A stretch of 59,837 nucleotides of DNA from Lingula anatina (taxonomy: Eukaryota; Brachiopoda; Lingulata; Lingulida; Lingulidae), in contig NW_019775640.1 in NCBI RefSeq assembly GCF_001039355.2, positions 1 to 59,837 of the forward strand. The letters are read 5' to 3'. The translations under genes and the position numbers were made by a program. Shown one piece after another: positions 22,951 through 35,728 of this stretch. Numbering within the stretch: position 1 is the first letter of the stretch; every line of letters starts with the position of its first letter. The notes under the pieces are model-generated. The model worked only from the letters and a program-made list of their open reading frames with translations, made no database searches and had not been told where the DNA came from.

Positions 22951-23772
22951 GTAGATCTAGATTAGGAAATTAAGTGCGGTCAATTCGCATAAAGGAAGCC
23001 TAATTTATTTTGTAAGTCTCGGGTCCAAGGGTCCATATCATGGTCCGAGGTCCCATATTGTACCAAGACGTCTGTCACGTACATCTTGCTTCGTGACCAT
23101 TCCAAACAATCGGAAACTACATTAAACTTCTAATTGTAGTAGATAAAACCATTGCTTCCTGTTCAAAAATGCTTGCTTTCTCAATATTTTATTTTGCCTC
23201 GGCATTTTCTTGGAAGTGGCCCCAATCTTTTACCGTAAATTGCTCTAACCAAACACGTTTTCATCATCAAGGCATCTGTAGAAGATTCAGGGCTCAATAT
23301 ATCTCTTTCTGATGTCGAGATAAATTGCATCAGGGTTCGAACCAGGCAGGAGCCAATGGACGTGCCAATGGGTTAGCTGCTATGGAATTAAATTGATTGC
23401 CAAATTACTACTGCTCGTCAGATCCATCCGGTCGCGACCCCGGGCTACTGCGGGGATGAAGATAAGAAAAACACCAAAATGGAATGGTAGATGTGAAAAC
23501 GTGATTCTTGTATGTACTTCTCCTCCTGTGTGTGTGGAAGGAAATCAAAATGGAATGTAAGCAACGGGAATGATGAAATATATGAAATAGTTTACTGAGC
23601 CCACGGCAATATTCCATAGTGCTTGGTTTCCGTTTATTTCTCAGTTTTAATAAAATGACGTCAAAGAGACTGCCAGTGGCTGACACACAGCAATGTCACT
23701 CTCTTTAGCGAAAACCATTAATGCCACACACAACTCTAAGTATGCGCTCTGCGTGCCTCGCATAAACCAGCA
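22951..23772. other. Non-coding sequence before the membrane-protein gene
   Basis: No recognisable coding or repeat structure. The end should contain the leader and promoter of the gene starting at 23773. Confidence 0.35.
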
Positions 23773-26700
23773 ATGAATCTGAAAAACGAAAGCGGCGTTC
23801 CCGGGAGTGGGGTGAATCCTTCGCGAACGCAGGACCTTGAGCGTTGGAGTAACATGGGCCAGTCCCCGCTGCTGACGAGACGACTGGAGTACGACGAGCC
23901 CACGTCGGATGTTTGGTCTACCAAGCAGATTGCCGGGGTGGCAATAGGCATGTTACTGGCCACGGGAATCGCCACTGTGTGCGTGGTGTCAGCTGTATAC
24001 GCCTTACTGTACGTATGAACTGAACTGTGGTTGGTACCCGTGTATAAGTAGTCAATGAGCTGTCATTTCGGTCATTTACAAAACTTAAATTGAAAGAAAG
24101 AGCCTGTGTAATAAATTGCATGTTATGTGAGTAATCTGTTATTTTCGGGTATTTTATCGTAGTTATTTTGTTGGTGCATGGTGTTGAAGGGGTAGGGAGG
24201 GGTGGGCAAAGATTTGGACAGCGATCAATATGGATTTTTAACCCCTTATACTGGTTCGTATATTTTATTTTCTTCATTCGCTCACGCGCGAGTTTTGGTC
24301 CAGTGCAGTAAAATATATATATAATGATAATTTCTGGAAAATGTTACTAATTTATCGTTATTGAATATCATGGAAATCATCCTCTATAGAGAAGCACTGT
24401 TTAGCCTAGTGTTAACTTAGGTTATTTTATTTATTCACTAGGCACGGGTTTTGGTCCAGTATAGTAATATACCGGCCCTGTATATAAAAAATATGTAACT
24501 GATTTATGATGCTTTGTCATTGAGCATCATGGAAATAATTTTCTATAGAGAAGCTCTGATAAGCTTAGTATTTCCTTTTTCTACAAATCTTTAGTGTTTT
24601 TTATAGTGAATTTAATAGATATTTTAGACCAGTAAAGCTGTATGGCAATGACATACGGTTGCAGATCGTTTTCATTGCTCTATAAAACGTATTGTGCGAC
24701 GAATGGTACTACTTTCCTGCGCCAGCTGACCTATAGTGACCAGGTCAAGACTGACTAAAGGGTGACTGCTTCCTACATTAATTGCATTGTACATTAGTAC
24801 CGTATCTAATAAATATCATGATATTAAGGAAAGATAAATGCAATAAATCTCAGAAAACCCGTTCGTGCACTTATCTATGGCGGACGTCCAAACGTGTGCC
24901 GTCAGTCACACAACTTCCATAATTACAAGAGAAGCTTTTGCCATCCATATTCAGTCTTATTATCTTTTGAACCTGGTGATACTCTATACAGTGACATTGG
25001 CTGACAAGTAAATGTGTGATAACGAATGTAAAATAAAGGTCGAACCGTTCTCTTTTAATATGAAAAGGCAAACAAATGTTTTGCATTTTGCCAGTATGAT
25101 TGAAGCCTTGCTTGAGCCCCCCCCCCACCCCCCCCCCCCCCCCAACCCACAGTCTGCTAGTCCGCAGTTGAGGCCACAGTCATTCTTCTAGCTAATCTTT
25201 TGAAGGTGAGATCATGGGATCATTTTGATTTTAGGTACACCACTAGACGTACGTATATATAGTCTCTGTATGGGGGCTGCGAGCGTGTCCAATCTGTGCT
25301 ACTGAGGTATTACAACATAATGTATGATCGTCACTAGTGCCAGTAGTTTTGCGCAGTACTTATTTTACAGGGTTCCAATAACATATTCTGCTTCTATATC
25401 TTGATGGACATAAAATAAATATTGCCCTATGTTGAATAAAACGAAAAAAATAGAAAGAATTTTTTTTAAATACAAAAAAAATAAAAAAATAAAAAAAAAA
25501 AATAATAATAATAACAACAACAAAAGAAAATAGCTCTGCAGCGGTTAAAAGCAAAATTGATAACTAATTCTTAGCTAAAATTCGCCGTACCAACAGATAT
25601 TTTTTTCTGAAGATTTGAGGTTATAAAGTGTAATAGTGTTATATTATAAATCATTAATTTAATGAACTGTTGGGAATGTTCCAAATAACAGGGCACATTT
25701 AAAAACGGGTATTGCGTTACTGAAAATTTATACTTTTTGTAGAGAGCATTTAATGGTTTTTATACTTCTGAAGAGTAAAAACATCATATTGAAGGTACAT
25801 ATGTCATAGGTTTCATGGTACCTTTGCCGAGGCTAAAGCCTGATGGAGTTATACGGATTGAACTCATTCCAAAGAGTTCTGTCAATAGACCCATGATTTA
25901 TGTAGAAGAAAAAATGGCAAGAATGCGTTATCTCGTCCATTTCCTACTGTGAACGGAAACCGTTTGCAGCTAGAAGCTAATGTCTGTTTGAAGAATAGGA
26001 AAACATACCATCTCTAAATTAGCTTTTCTCAGTTACGATTGTCCTCTAGTTCTTGAAGGTAAAAGCAGAAACTGACAATATTTCAAATGATCGTGTATGT
26101 TTTTTGTCTTCCTCGAGAGGACTGAAATCTTCTAATGAAATCTTACTATTGGAAGCATCCAAAGTATGGCATAAACGAGCGTTCCACACAAATAACCGTT
26201 TTGATTTATCGCCAGTCCGTATGCAGACGACACATTTATGACCACAAGGAGTCAGATATCGAATCCCCTGACATATCATGGTGTCATTTGGTGAAATAAT
26301 AGGCTATTAAAGCCCTTGCTGCCTTTTAGATCCATGAATTTAATACATGCAGCACTGCATGGTTGGGTTCCTAGTGGCATCAGAATTCCCACGGCAGCGC
26401 GGGCTATGTGCTATCATTGTATTACTGTCCAATTTTTATGAAGTCCTTTAGGAGTTTTTGTTGGGAATGAAAACTATAAACGGATGAGATAAAATCCGTA
26501 TTCAATTTACTGCCCTCGTGAAAAAAGGGGTCTTGTTCTAAGAAGTCGTCAATTCAACAATGTAGGGCGTCTTTATCTACCGTCCCCAGCCCTCTGTCTC
26601 TTACTCCTTTATTTGTATCAGTCTGTTCTGCTGAACTATTTGAAACGGTTGACACGGCTGTAGCATTATAATATCACACCTGCTTTATCAAATATAAGCT

Positions 26701-29700
26701 ATTTTTAATTCTTTTTTATTTTCGCACCGCCGAACCTACCAAAATCGAACCTAGCCGTTTACGCATATTGTGTTTCTTCCCTTTCTATGAGGCTAGTGTT
26801 TTCACATATATATCTAAACGTATTGTTGGGTGCAAATCCAATTTGATCAATAGATCCGATTTTGAGTACAGATGAATCTAATTGAACGGGATAGTAACAG
26901 GAAGACCATGTTTTCAAACTGAAGAGACGGTTTATTGTTGGGAAGGACTGATGAAAACAAATACTCTGAAAAATTAATAAGTCCTGACATTTTCGATACT
27001 TTAACAGGAAAAATTGGAATCTATTCCTAACTCTTCCATCTTTTATTCATAGAAAAAACGATATAATGAAATCAAGTATCGATAAATCCTGCGTGAAAAC
27101 AATTTTGATCTTTGAATATAAAACCGCACTATTGATCTTAAGCTATTGCTTACGTGAAATATATACTAGTGGGAAGACGACAAAGCATCAAAAATAAAAA
27201 AATACTTAATTACTTTGACGGATCGGCTGTCTTGTAGCTATCACAATAGCTTGGATATCGGCCTACGCAGTAAATTACATTTTACAAAATAGGACCCCAG
27301 TATGAACAATCTGAGCAACGTAATTGGAGGGCCATATCAGAATAATAAGCGGAAATCAGACACTAGTTGAGAGAAAGATTGACTTAGGTCTAGACGAAAC
27401 TCCGGCATATCAGCAAGTAATTAGGTGGTCTTAATTAAAGCAGTGTGTCTTGTTTAACCTCGCGCCCGTGGGCACGATCCCTATCCTATTAATCAAACTC
27501 TTACTTTTCTTTATAATTAACATATTCGAATCATTGATAGACTCATTTATTTAACTGCTTACGGAAACTGGATCGGCGAAATCTTTCTGTCAGCCTGTAC
27601 GCCTCATGACACACTTCAAGTGATGCTGTATCCTAAACGAGTCCCGTACAGATCTTTTATTCGATAATATTCAATCTATTTGCATAGACTTGGAAGACCA
27701 CATTGGCGATTATAAAATATCCCGTTTTTTATTTTCTATCCTGCTTAATGGCATTTTTCTGTGAATTTTTCTCACTCATGAGTCAAGTATTGAAAACAGT
27801 TCATCATACATGTAGGTCCCACTCCGCATCACAGCTGTAACTGTTCTATCAAATTTGATCATGTCCTATTAACGTATAATGATGTTCAATACAAAGACAG
27901 GATGTTCTAACTAATTGCTTCCTGAGGGAGCTTATTAAAGAAAATGAAGGCAATTTCGAAAATCGGAGAAGAAATAACCGGTATTGAAATTATTGATATT
28001 GTTTGGTGAGTGGGCAAAACTTCCCTACCTTGATTTATAATCAACAGTGACTTACATAGACAGACAGGGAGTGTTTGGAAAGGTAGATAATAAAGGAAGT
28101 ATTTTAATTTATTTATGGGCCTTTCCCCGTTTTATTAAAGGTATACTGTGGGCGATTGAAAAATCCCCCAAGTCATATTTTCTGTCTACATACCTTGCAA
28201 AGCTGCTAATCTTTCCAAATTCAGACCTTTAAAACTCTGTATATATAAACAAAAAACTTAAGTGGCGTCCATAGTACCTTCTGAAATGTACAGGAAAACG
28301 TGGCGTTCTAANCCTAGCCGTTTACGCATATTGTGTTTCTTCCCTTTCTATGAGGCTAGTGTTTTCACATATATATCTAAACGTATTGTTGGGTGCAAAT
28401 CCAATTTGATCAATAGATCCGATTTTGAGTACAGATGAATCTAATTGAACGGGATAGTAACAGGAAGACCATGTTTTCAAACTGAAGAGACGGTTTATTG
28501 TTGGGAAGGACTGATGAAAACAAATACCCTGAAAAATTAATAAGTCCTGACATTTTCGATACTTTAACAGGAAAAATTGGAATCTATTCCTAACTCTTCC
28601 ATCTTTTATTCATAGAAAAAACGATATAATGAAATCAAGTATCGATAAATCCTGCGTGAAAACAATTTTGATCTTTGAATATAAAACCGCACTATTGATC
28701 TTAAGCTATTGCTTACGTGAAATATATACTAGTGGGAAGACGACAAAGCATCAAAAATAAAAAAAAATACTTAATTACTTTGACGGATCGGCTGTCTTGT
28801 AGCTATCACAATAGCTTGGATATCGGCCTACGCAGTAAATTACATTTTACAAAATAGGACCCCAGTATGAACAATCTGAGCAACGTAATTGGAGGGCCAT
28901 ATCAGAATAATAAGCGGAAATCAGACACTAGTTGAGAGAAAGATTGACTTAGGTCTAGACGAAACTCCGGCATATCAGCAAGTAATTAGGTGGTCTTAAT
29001 TAAAGCAGTGTGTCTTGTTTAACCTCGCGCCCGTGGGCACGATCCCTATCCTATTAATCAAACTCTTACTTTTCTTTATAATTAACATATTCGAATCATT
29101 GATAGACTCATTTATTTAACTGCTCACGGAAACTGGATCGGCGAAATCTTTCTGTCAGCCTGTACGCCTCATGACACACTTCAAGTGATGCTGTATCCTA
29201 AACGAGTCCCGTACCAAATAAATTACAGATCTTTTATTCGATAATATTCAATCTATTTGCATAGACTTGGAAGACCACATTGGCGATTATAAAATATCCC
29301 GTTTTTTATTTTCTATCCTGCTTAATGGCATTTTTCTGTGAATTTTTCTCACTCATGAGTCAAGTATTGAAAACAGTTCATCATACAAGTAGGTCCCACT
29401 CCGCATCACAGCTGTAACTGTTCTATCAAATTTGATCATGTCCTATTAACGTATAATGATGTTCAATACAAAGACAGGATGTTCTAACTAATTGCTTCCT
29501 GAGGGAGCTTATTAAAGAAAATGAAGGCAATTTCGAAAATCGGAGAAGAAATAACCGGTATTGAAATTATTGATATTGTTTGGTGAGTGGGCAAAACTTC
29601 CCTACCTTGATTTATAATCAACAGTGACTTACATAGACAGACAGGGAGTGTTTGGAAAGGTAGATAATAAAGGAAGTATTTTAATTTATTTATGGGCCTT

Positions 29701-32700
29701 TCCCCGTTTTATTAAAGGTATACTGTGGGCGTTTGAAAAATCCCCCAAGTCATATTTTCTGTCTACATACCTTGCAAAGCTGCTAATCTTTCCAAATTCA
29801 GACCTTTAAAACTCTGTATATATAAACAAAAAACTTAAGTGGCGTCCATAGTACCTTCCGAAATGTACAGGAAAACGTGGCGTTCTAAATGACTGGCCAT
29901 TAAATTCAAAACCATTAAATCAAATATGGAATAAAACAAGCACAAGGACGGATCGAAGAATGATTAATAAGTTGGAAAAAAGGCCTTTTTACCTAGAAAA
30001 TTCTTTTTGTATGGCAAATCCTGCACATCGTACCTTATATCAACCACTCCAATTTCTCCCTGTGCTTGTGAAGAAAAGAATAGATACGCTTTCCTACCCC
30101 CTCAGATTGACTGAAGTAACTTACAGGTTTATTATTGACATAAGCTCTTCCTATAAACGTACTTTACTCAGAAGAGACCGTTATTTAGTACCGATTGAAT
30201 AACAACATGCCTTAATGACACCATTATATCTCAATGTATTATGACGTGGGCACCAGCAGATGAATTCACAAAAGGTTTTTCTTATAGAATAGTTTGTAAC
30301 CTCTAAAGCTAGAGGTTTGGTTCACAGATTACTGGTATTTCTCTCTATTATCAGTCCCCCTTTGTCATTTCGATTGAACGGTGCAAATAGCGTGAGCCGG
30401 TCAGATAAACATCAGTTACCGTTAGAGACAGGAAATACATATTGAGATCACGTGCACTGATGGCAGAAAAAAAAATCTGATTTCAAAATTTGATTTCAAC
30501 GCTGGCCCAGTGTGACTTCGTGACGGGAGTGCATGTGGTAAATGCTGGATAACTGACGTACTTGTACGACATTGCGTAAACACTAATGATGTAATTTACG
30601 GTCATAATAGTATGCCGATAGCAGTCTCAAATTATACAAATGTCTGAAACACGTGCGGTTTGTGGACTAAATATTTCATGCCATGCTTTATATAGCATAA
30701 ATTGACACTTATTATATCCAAGAGAACATATAAAATTGCACCATTTTATAGAATATGCATCTTTTACTGATGTTCAAAAGTTGAGCAACATTTTTTTCTA
30801 TTTTTCTCAACCATCAAGACTTTTGATTAGAGCAACATAGTACCTTATCCAGACTGATAACAAAATGGCGCCGGCGTGCAAACATTGGCCGAACGTAGGG
30901 TTTCCATCTTAGTGCTCATTTTGGTCAACGTTGGACCAAGGTTACCTAATTGAGTACTAGCATATTGCAACTAAACAACGTTGACCCTACAATTTATAAC
31001 TAATATTGGCCCATCAATTACCCAACCTCTAACCAAAAGTGCATTCACGTTGGTCTTGCGGAGACCCGACTGTTCACCCACCTTGGCCAAGCTATTAACC
31101 ACCCTCTAAACCAACACAGCATTAACACTGGGCCAACTTACAATAACCAACAATGGTCCAACGATTATCCAACCTTTAGCAGGCAGAGCATTCACGTAGG
31201 CCCAATGGTTGGTCGAATGCAAAAGAATTATCTTTCAAATTCAAACAGACAGGAAGGTACTTGGATCATTTGTGTGTAGTGTATAGGCAAACCTTATTGT
31301 CCTGGTGAAATACGCTGAGCATCTGGAACTTTAAGAGCAAGGTATAGGACTGAAGCATTGCTTAGAATAGCAAGCTGGCTGGTAAAAGGCTTCTTCAGAG
31401 ACCTTGATCTGCCTATTATCATCTAGACCCCACCTGGAATGTTGTGAAGAAAATAACTTATAATTACTGTTTAATTGATCCATAACATTACATAAAACAA
31501 ATTTACCTCGAATCAACTAAATAGTGCATGTCAATACAAATATATTTTTCGAAAAGATATAAAAAAATCGTAATATTAAAGTTAAACAGTCATAAGTGTG
31601 ACTTTGGAAAGCATATTCTGAATAGCAACCACACCAATGGTAACTCCGTGTAGTAAAACTACCTGAATGCATCAATGTGGATGCACGCTGCACGTGGCAA
31701 GTCACTCACTATTTAAAGTACACGTGGATCACCCAATGGTCGACTAATCGATCAATGTTCAAATGGGCTTATTTGCACTCGAAAAGACGCTGGGTCATTT
31801 GCCTACGTTAATGTCTGTTATGTTTATGCCAAGATTAAAATATCAAAGTGAGAAATATCCCTGTGATATTTTAATATATTAAAAGACTCGCTTTTATATG
31901 TAATTAAACAGCTACTTCCTTCTTTTGTGGTCGGTTGCTATTTGATGAAGGTTACACATGCAGTCGGATAAACGCGGAAACCTTATATTTTCTGCGCACC
32001 GAAGACACAATCTTTGGTAAAGCATACAATCGCCAAGGAACGACCTTAAAACGATTAAGACATCCCCTTCCTGCCATGAAGAAAATCTATCTAATATGTG
32101 GATAAGAGTCTGGTAAAGCTCAGTTGTGGAGAACCGCCATCCTTCGGGAGTCACGTCGTAATTACTACATTTCACTGTTGGTCTTCAGCATCTTTAAATT
32201 ACTCAATCGATCAATCTATCTTAAGAGTAACCTAGGAAAACCGTGACGGGTGAAATTACTGGGTAAAACAGTTGATTATATAGAAATCCGTGCTTTATCA
32301 TCCAGGGGGTTCACTTTATAATAACATTGGAGTTAATTATTTATTGCGATATACGAAAAAATTGCATAATTACCGTGGCATTTAGCTACTTCATTTGAAC
32401 AGTACTTTCTAAGGGCAACAAGATTATTTTTAAATCTAAAATCACGCTAGCAAGCGTGTCATTTATGCTTGAAAATAGACAAACTGGTACAGTGACGTCG
32501 TCTGGTAAATTGGTTGATGTAACAATCACAAAAGTTGATATTAGGTGCAAACCTTGTAAACTATCTGAATGCTGCATGGCGTAACAAATATTACGAAGGA
32601 ACGTTACAAAGATAAAGCCAGATATTTAGATATATGCTGCCTTATATTTTAACATATTCCCCTTCCCACATCACATATTTGTTAAATCCAGTTTACCTGT

Positions 32701-34418
32701 CAGATACCTAACCGGTAGAACTCAACATATATAAAGTAATATGGAATATTAAATTGACCTGAAATTTCGCAAAAGATCTGAGGGAAAAAACAGGTGGTCA
32801 GAACGGATAAAAAACGAGCTTAAATACCCCTGTATTTAAACCCCAACTCGGCGTCTACTATAACAGAAGGAAACTAATGACCCCCCCCCCCCCCGGACAA
32901 AAGATGTGTCTAAACATTTTTTATTGTCCAAGTCATTTCGTACTATAAAATAAAGAAGCACAGATAAAGTTTGTGTTTGAGTGAGATATTTTACTTTTAA
33001 GATTTTGCTGATAAGATATCAGTGTTGTCCATTGGTGAAATGAAACAGTTTCAGGATACCTTATATATTCCACACGGAATTGCAATTATTCGATCAACTA
33101 AGAAGCCAATGCTTGCCCGTCTATCAAGTGCTTTTCTCAAATTGTTATTTAAAATAAGAAGGTCAAAATTGTGAAATAATCATTAGTGACCCCCTATAAG
33201 ATAGCATGCTGTATTCAATGTGCGAGTCGGATTATCAACAGTCTCCTTTTTTTTCTTAATGTTATGCAGCATTTTGTCAAGCAAAGCAATCTTTTACTGT
33301 GTTTAATACTTGCCCTGTCGTGCAAGTATATCAGAGCTACGCCATCCTTTGAGTATTGCTATTCTGATTACTGTATACTGAAGGACTTCCCTCAATTGAT
33401 TCTATACATTGGCACATATTCTGGAAAACTTCTCCTTCCTTTTTAAATGGAGAGTATTACTGACAGTGTTAACCGTGCTGAATAGGTAACATTGAGCTAG
33501 TGGAAAGACTACACCGCAAGCGTTCACTCATAGTAGAGAGTGTAAAGACTTGCCCACTTACTCGCATCTTCACGTGTTAACTTTCTTTGAGTTATATTTT
33601 GAAATATGCTAAATGTTGTCTTTTCTAGAGCCAATCGCATTTACTTTTTTTTAAAGGGTGGATTACAATAGGGAAATACCATATTTGAAGAAAAAAGAAG
33701 CAATAAATAGAAATGATATGAGTATAACTCTTAAGGCCAAAACTTGTTTCTTTATCAGTAACACACGAAAGAATCCTAACAATGCCTTCATTTCTCTTTA
33801 CATTTCAGTGGGACAAAACACAAAAAGGCTCAAACCAAGAAGCCAAAAAAGTATTCCTGCGCGGGAGAACAGCACAGGACCAACTACTACAGGTACTCCA
33901 CCATTCACGGAGCCGGGCAGACGCTAGCCGTGGTACAAGAGGTTGTGGCGTCCGAAGATCAAGACATGCCAAACGTGGACATCATGGAGATGAAACCGCT
34001 GCAAAACTACCAAACCAAGTCAACAACTGTCATGGCGGACTGCAGCGTTCATGTGTATGAAAAACCAAAAGGAATTCTGCTCAAGAGTAACGAGGCAACC
34101 CCAAGAAATAGAAACCCTGCAGGGATTTCTGCGGAATCAAAAATGGCTGCTGAGGAGGTTTACATTGTGTCCTTGGACACACTGGAAAAATGGGACGACG
34201 ATGTCGTCTGCGACTATCACCAAAAAAACAGCAAAACTGAAGGACCATGTGGAGAAGCAACGAATTCTCAAGTGGAAGAAAAATTACCACTATCAGAAAA
34301 TGAAAGTCTCAGGTGTAGTATAGACGATATAACATGCCGTGACAATATCGAATTTGAGAAAAATTACCACGAGGAGTTTTCAAACTCAAAGGTGCCCCAC
34401 CGCGTTCGCTTTGAGTAG
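23773..34418 (+). CDS. Predicted single-pass membrane protein, two exons (9.8 kb intron)
   Basis: Exon 1 (23773-24008) encodes a polar N-terminus (MNLKNESGVPGSG) and a transmembrane helix, IAGVAIGMLLATGIATVCVV, without a signal peptide. A donor CT/gtacgt at 24009 leaves two bases. Exon 2 starts after CATTTCAG at 33809 in matching phase and runs to the stop at 34418. It begins GTKHKKAQTKKPKKYSCAG (basic, as expected for the cytosolic side of a helix) and ends with an acidic tail. Joined, this gives about 281 residues. Reading exon 1 through its donor instead gives an 81-residue protein ending YALLYV. The joining is an inference from phase and from the lack of another start for exon 2. No family recognised; an InaF-like resemblance of the helix is weak. 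Confidence 0.5.
24009..26749. other. Proposed intron, left part
   Basis: Non-coding AT-rich DNA. Two related segments share CACGCGCGAGTTTTGGTCCAG-like and ATCATGGAAAT motifs (about 24280-24390 and 24440-24550), an old duplication. A C-run lies at 25120-25143 and an A-rich tract at 25440-25530. Confidence 0.45.
26750..29888. repeat. 1.56-kb assembly-join duplication around the n at 28312
   Basis: 26750-28311 and 28313-29888 are copies from CCTAGCCGTTTACGCATATT to GGCGTTCTA. They differ by scattered substitutions (ATACTCTG versus ATACCCTG), a longer A-run, and an 11-12 bp insertion around 29215 in the second. The single n is exactly at the junction. Divergence at a low level with small indels is what two haplotypes look like. 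The identical 61-residue open frames at 28047 and 29624 are the same non-coding sequence twice. Confidence 0.88.
30860..31220. repeat. Degenerate CCAACGTTGG-type repeat
   Basis: Short related phrases recur: CAACGTTGGACCAAGG, CAACGTTGACCC, ATATTGGCCCATCAATTACCCAACC, CACTGGGCCAACTTACAATAACCAAC, ATGGTCCAACGATTATCCAACC and GGCCCAATGGTTGG. This is a decayed array of a roughly 60-120 bp motif. Confidence 0.5.
31221..33808. other. Proposed intron, right part
   Basis: AT-rich, with short open frames only. A 14-16 bp C-run lies at 32881-32894. No exon recognised. Confidence 0.4.
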
Positions 34419-35481
34419 GGGAAAATGCATTCGATCAAAGCACTGCCTTCAGGGTACAGAAAAATAATTTTCCCCACTATTTCAATTAGATATACATTAT
34501 CATATCATTATGATTCATCTATTCAGACGAATTTTGAAATAATTGGCTGGATTTCAATTCTTTTATCACAGGTTATTCATTTATCTACATATCGAGAGAC
34601 GGTATATTTTGAGATAGTGGATTTGAATCTGTTTTTATTGATAATCAAGATGCGATGCGTCTAATGATCCCTTTGGAAGGACTCGAGATCAATACATATA
34701 TTTATCACGCCATCGCCCTGGAGTTCCACTAAGAAGAACGGAGCCAGGAAAGGTCACGCCAAGGCCACGTCATCCCGCGTATCGCCAACGCAATGGCTGT
34801 CGCAAGAAGTGACAAACTGCTGTATACTCAGCACAAACCATGTTGCCTTTTTTGTAGGTAACATGTGTATATTACTGTTAAAGGCTCGTTCTGCTACTAC
34901 ATGATATAACATTTAACTTTTATCCAAAGAGTCGAAATCATTAACATATAATAAAATGGTAACGGTCGTTAGGCCTACATGTCGAAGACGGACACTGCAG
35001 AAGTCCAGGTAAATGGCCAGCACTGTTTAGCAGGGTGATCAGTGATTTTCATCCAGTACTTTTCTTATGAATATCAGAGCAGCATTTCCCCTACGAAAGA
35101 TCATCCATACAGAACGTGGATGGGTACCAGGATTACGGAGCAAAATATATATGTTCAAGGTACTTATATCAAGCACGCATAGCCCTACACTGTGTGTTGG
35201 TAAGGTGCATCCATCGAAACCGATCTGAACGAATAAACGGCCGTGGGTTTCTATATTTCTAGTAGTCCTGAAACATATTCCGCTGTGACTGTAAAACTCT
35301 TCGTATTCGTTCTAATAATGAATGACAACTGCAAATACAGATGACAGGCAATTATTTTTGCTCATGTTGAATCCTTCTTTACAAGATGTTACCCACACCG
35401 TGTAAACAAACAAAGGGTATGTCCAATTTTGCCTTAAACGTGAACCTACAGAACATATCTAAAGTCCATTGCATTAAAAGG
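34419..35481. other. 3' flank of the membrane-protein gene
   Basis: Probably a 3' untranslated region at first; AATAAA occurs at about 35233. Nothing else recognised. Confidence 0.4.
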
Positions 35482-35728
35482 CAGGGGCGGATCCAGGATT
35501 ATTTGAAGGGTATGCAGATGCAAAGCCAACCACACCCCCCCCCCCCTTTCGGGGCACGCCGAAGGGTTCCGAAATATTTGGTATTTTAGAGGGCGAACAG
35601 CGCCATATGGTACGGTTTAGAACTACCGTGGTATGATTCAGCTAGTGTAAATTCTTATTTAAAGAGGGGACCATTGGTGTTTTTTTAATCGAATTTGGAG
35701 TCAGGACCTTCGTGACACCCCCTACATC
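35482..35728 (+). mobile_element. MITE with CAGGGGCGGATCCAGG end
   Basis: The left end CAGGGGCGGATCCAGGATTA is followed by a C-run and GGGTTCC, and matches the reverse complement of 56110-56214 along about 80 bp. A diverged right end (CCCCCTACATCCGTAAATG) is proposed at about 35728, with AAAGG beside both ends; this right border is tentative. Confidence 0.6.

Noticed and set aside
26750-29888. Large tandem segmental duplication with two identical 61-residue ORFs
   Set aside because: The junction is exactly at a single n and the copies differ as alleles do, so it is treated as an assembly artefact; the ORFs show no coding features.
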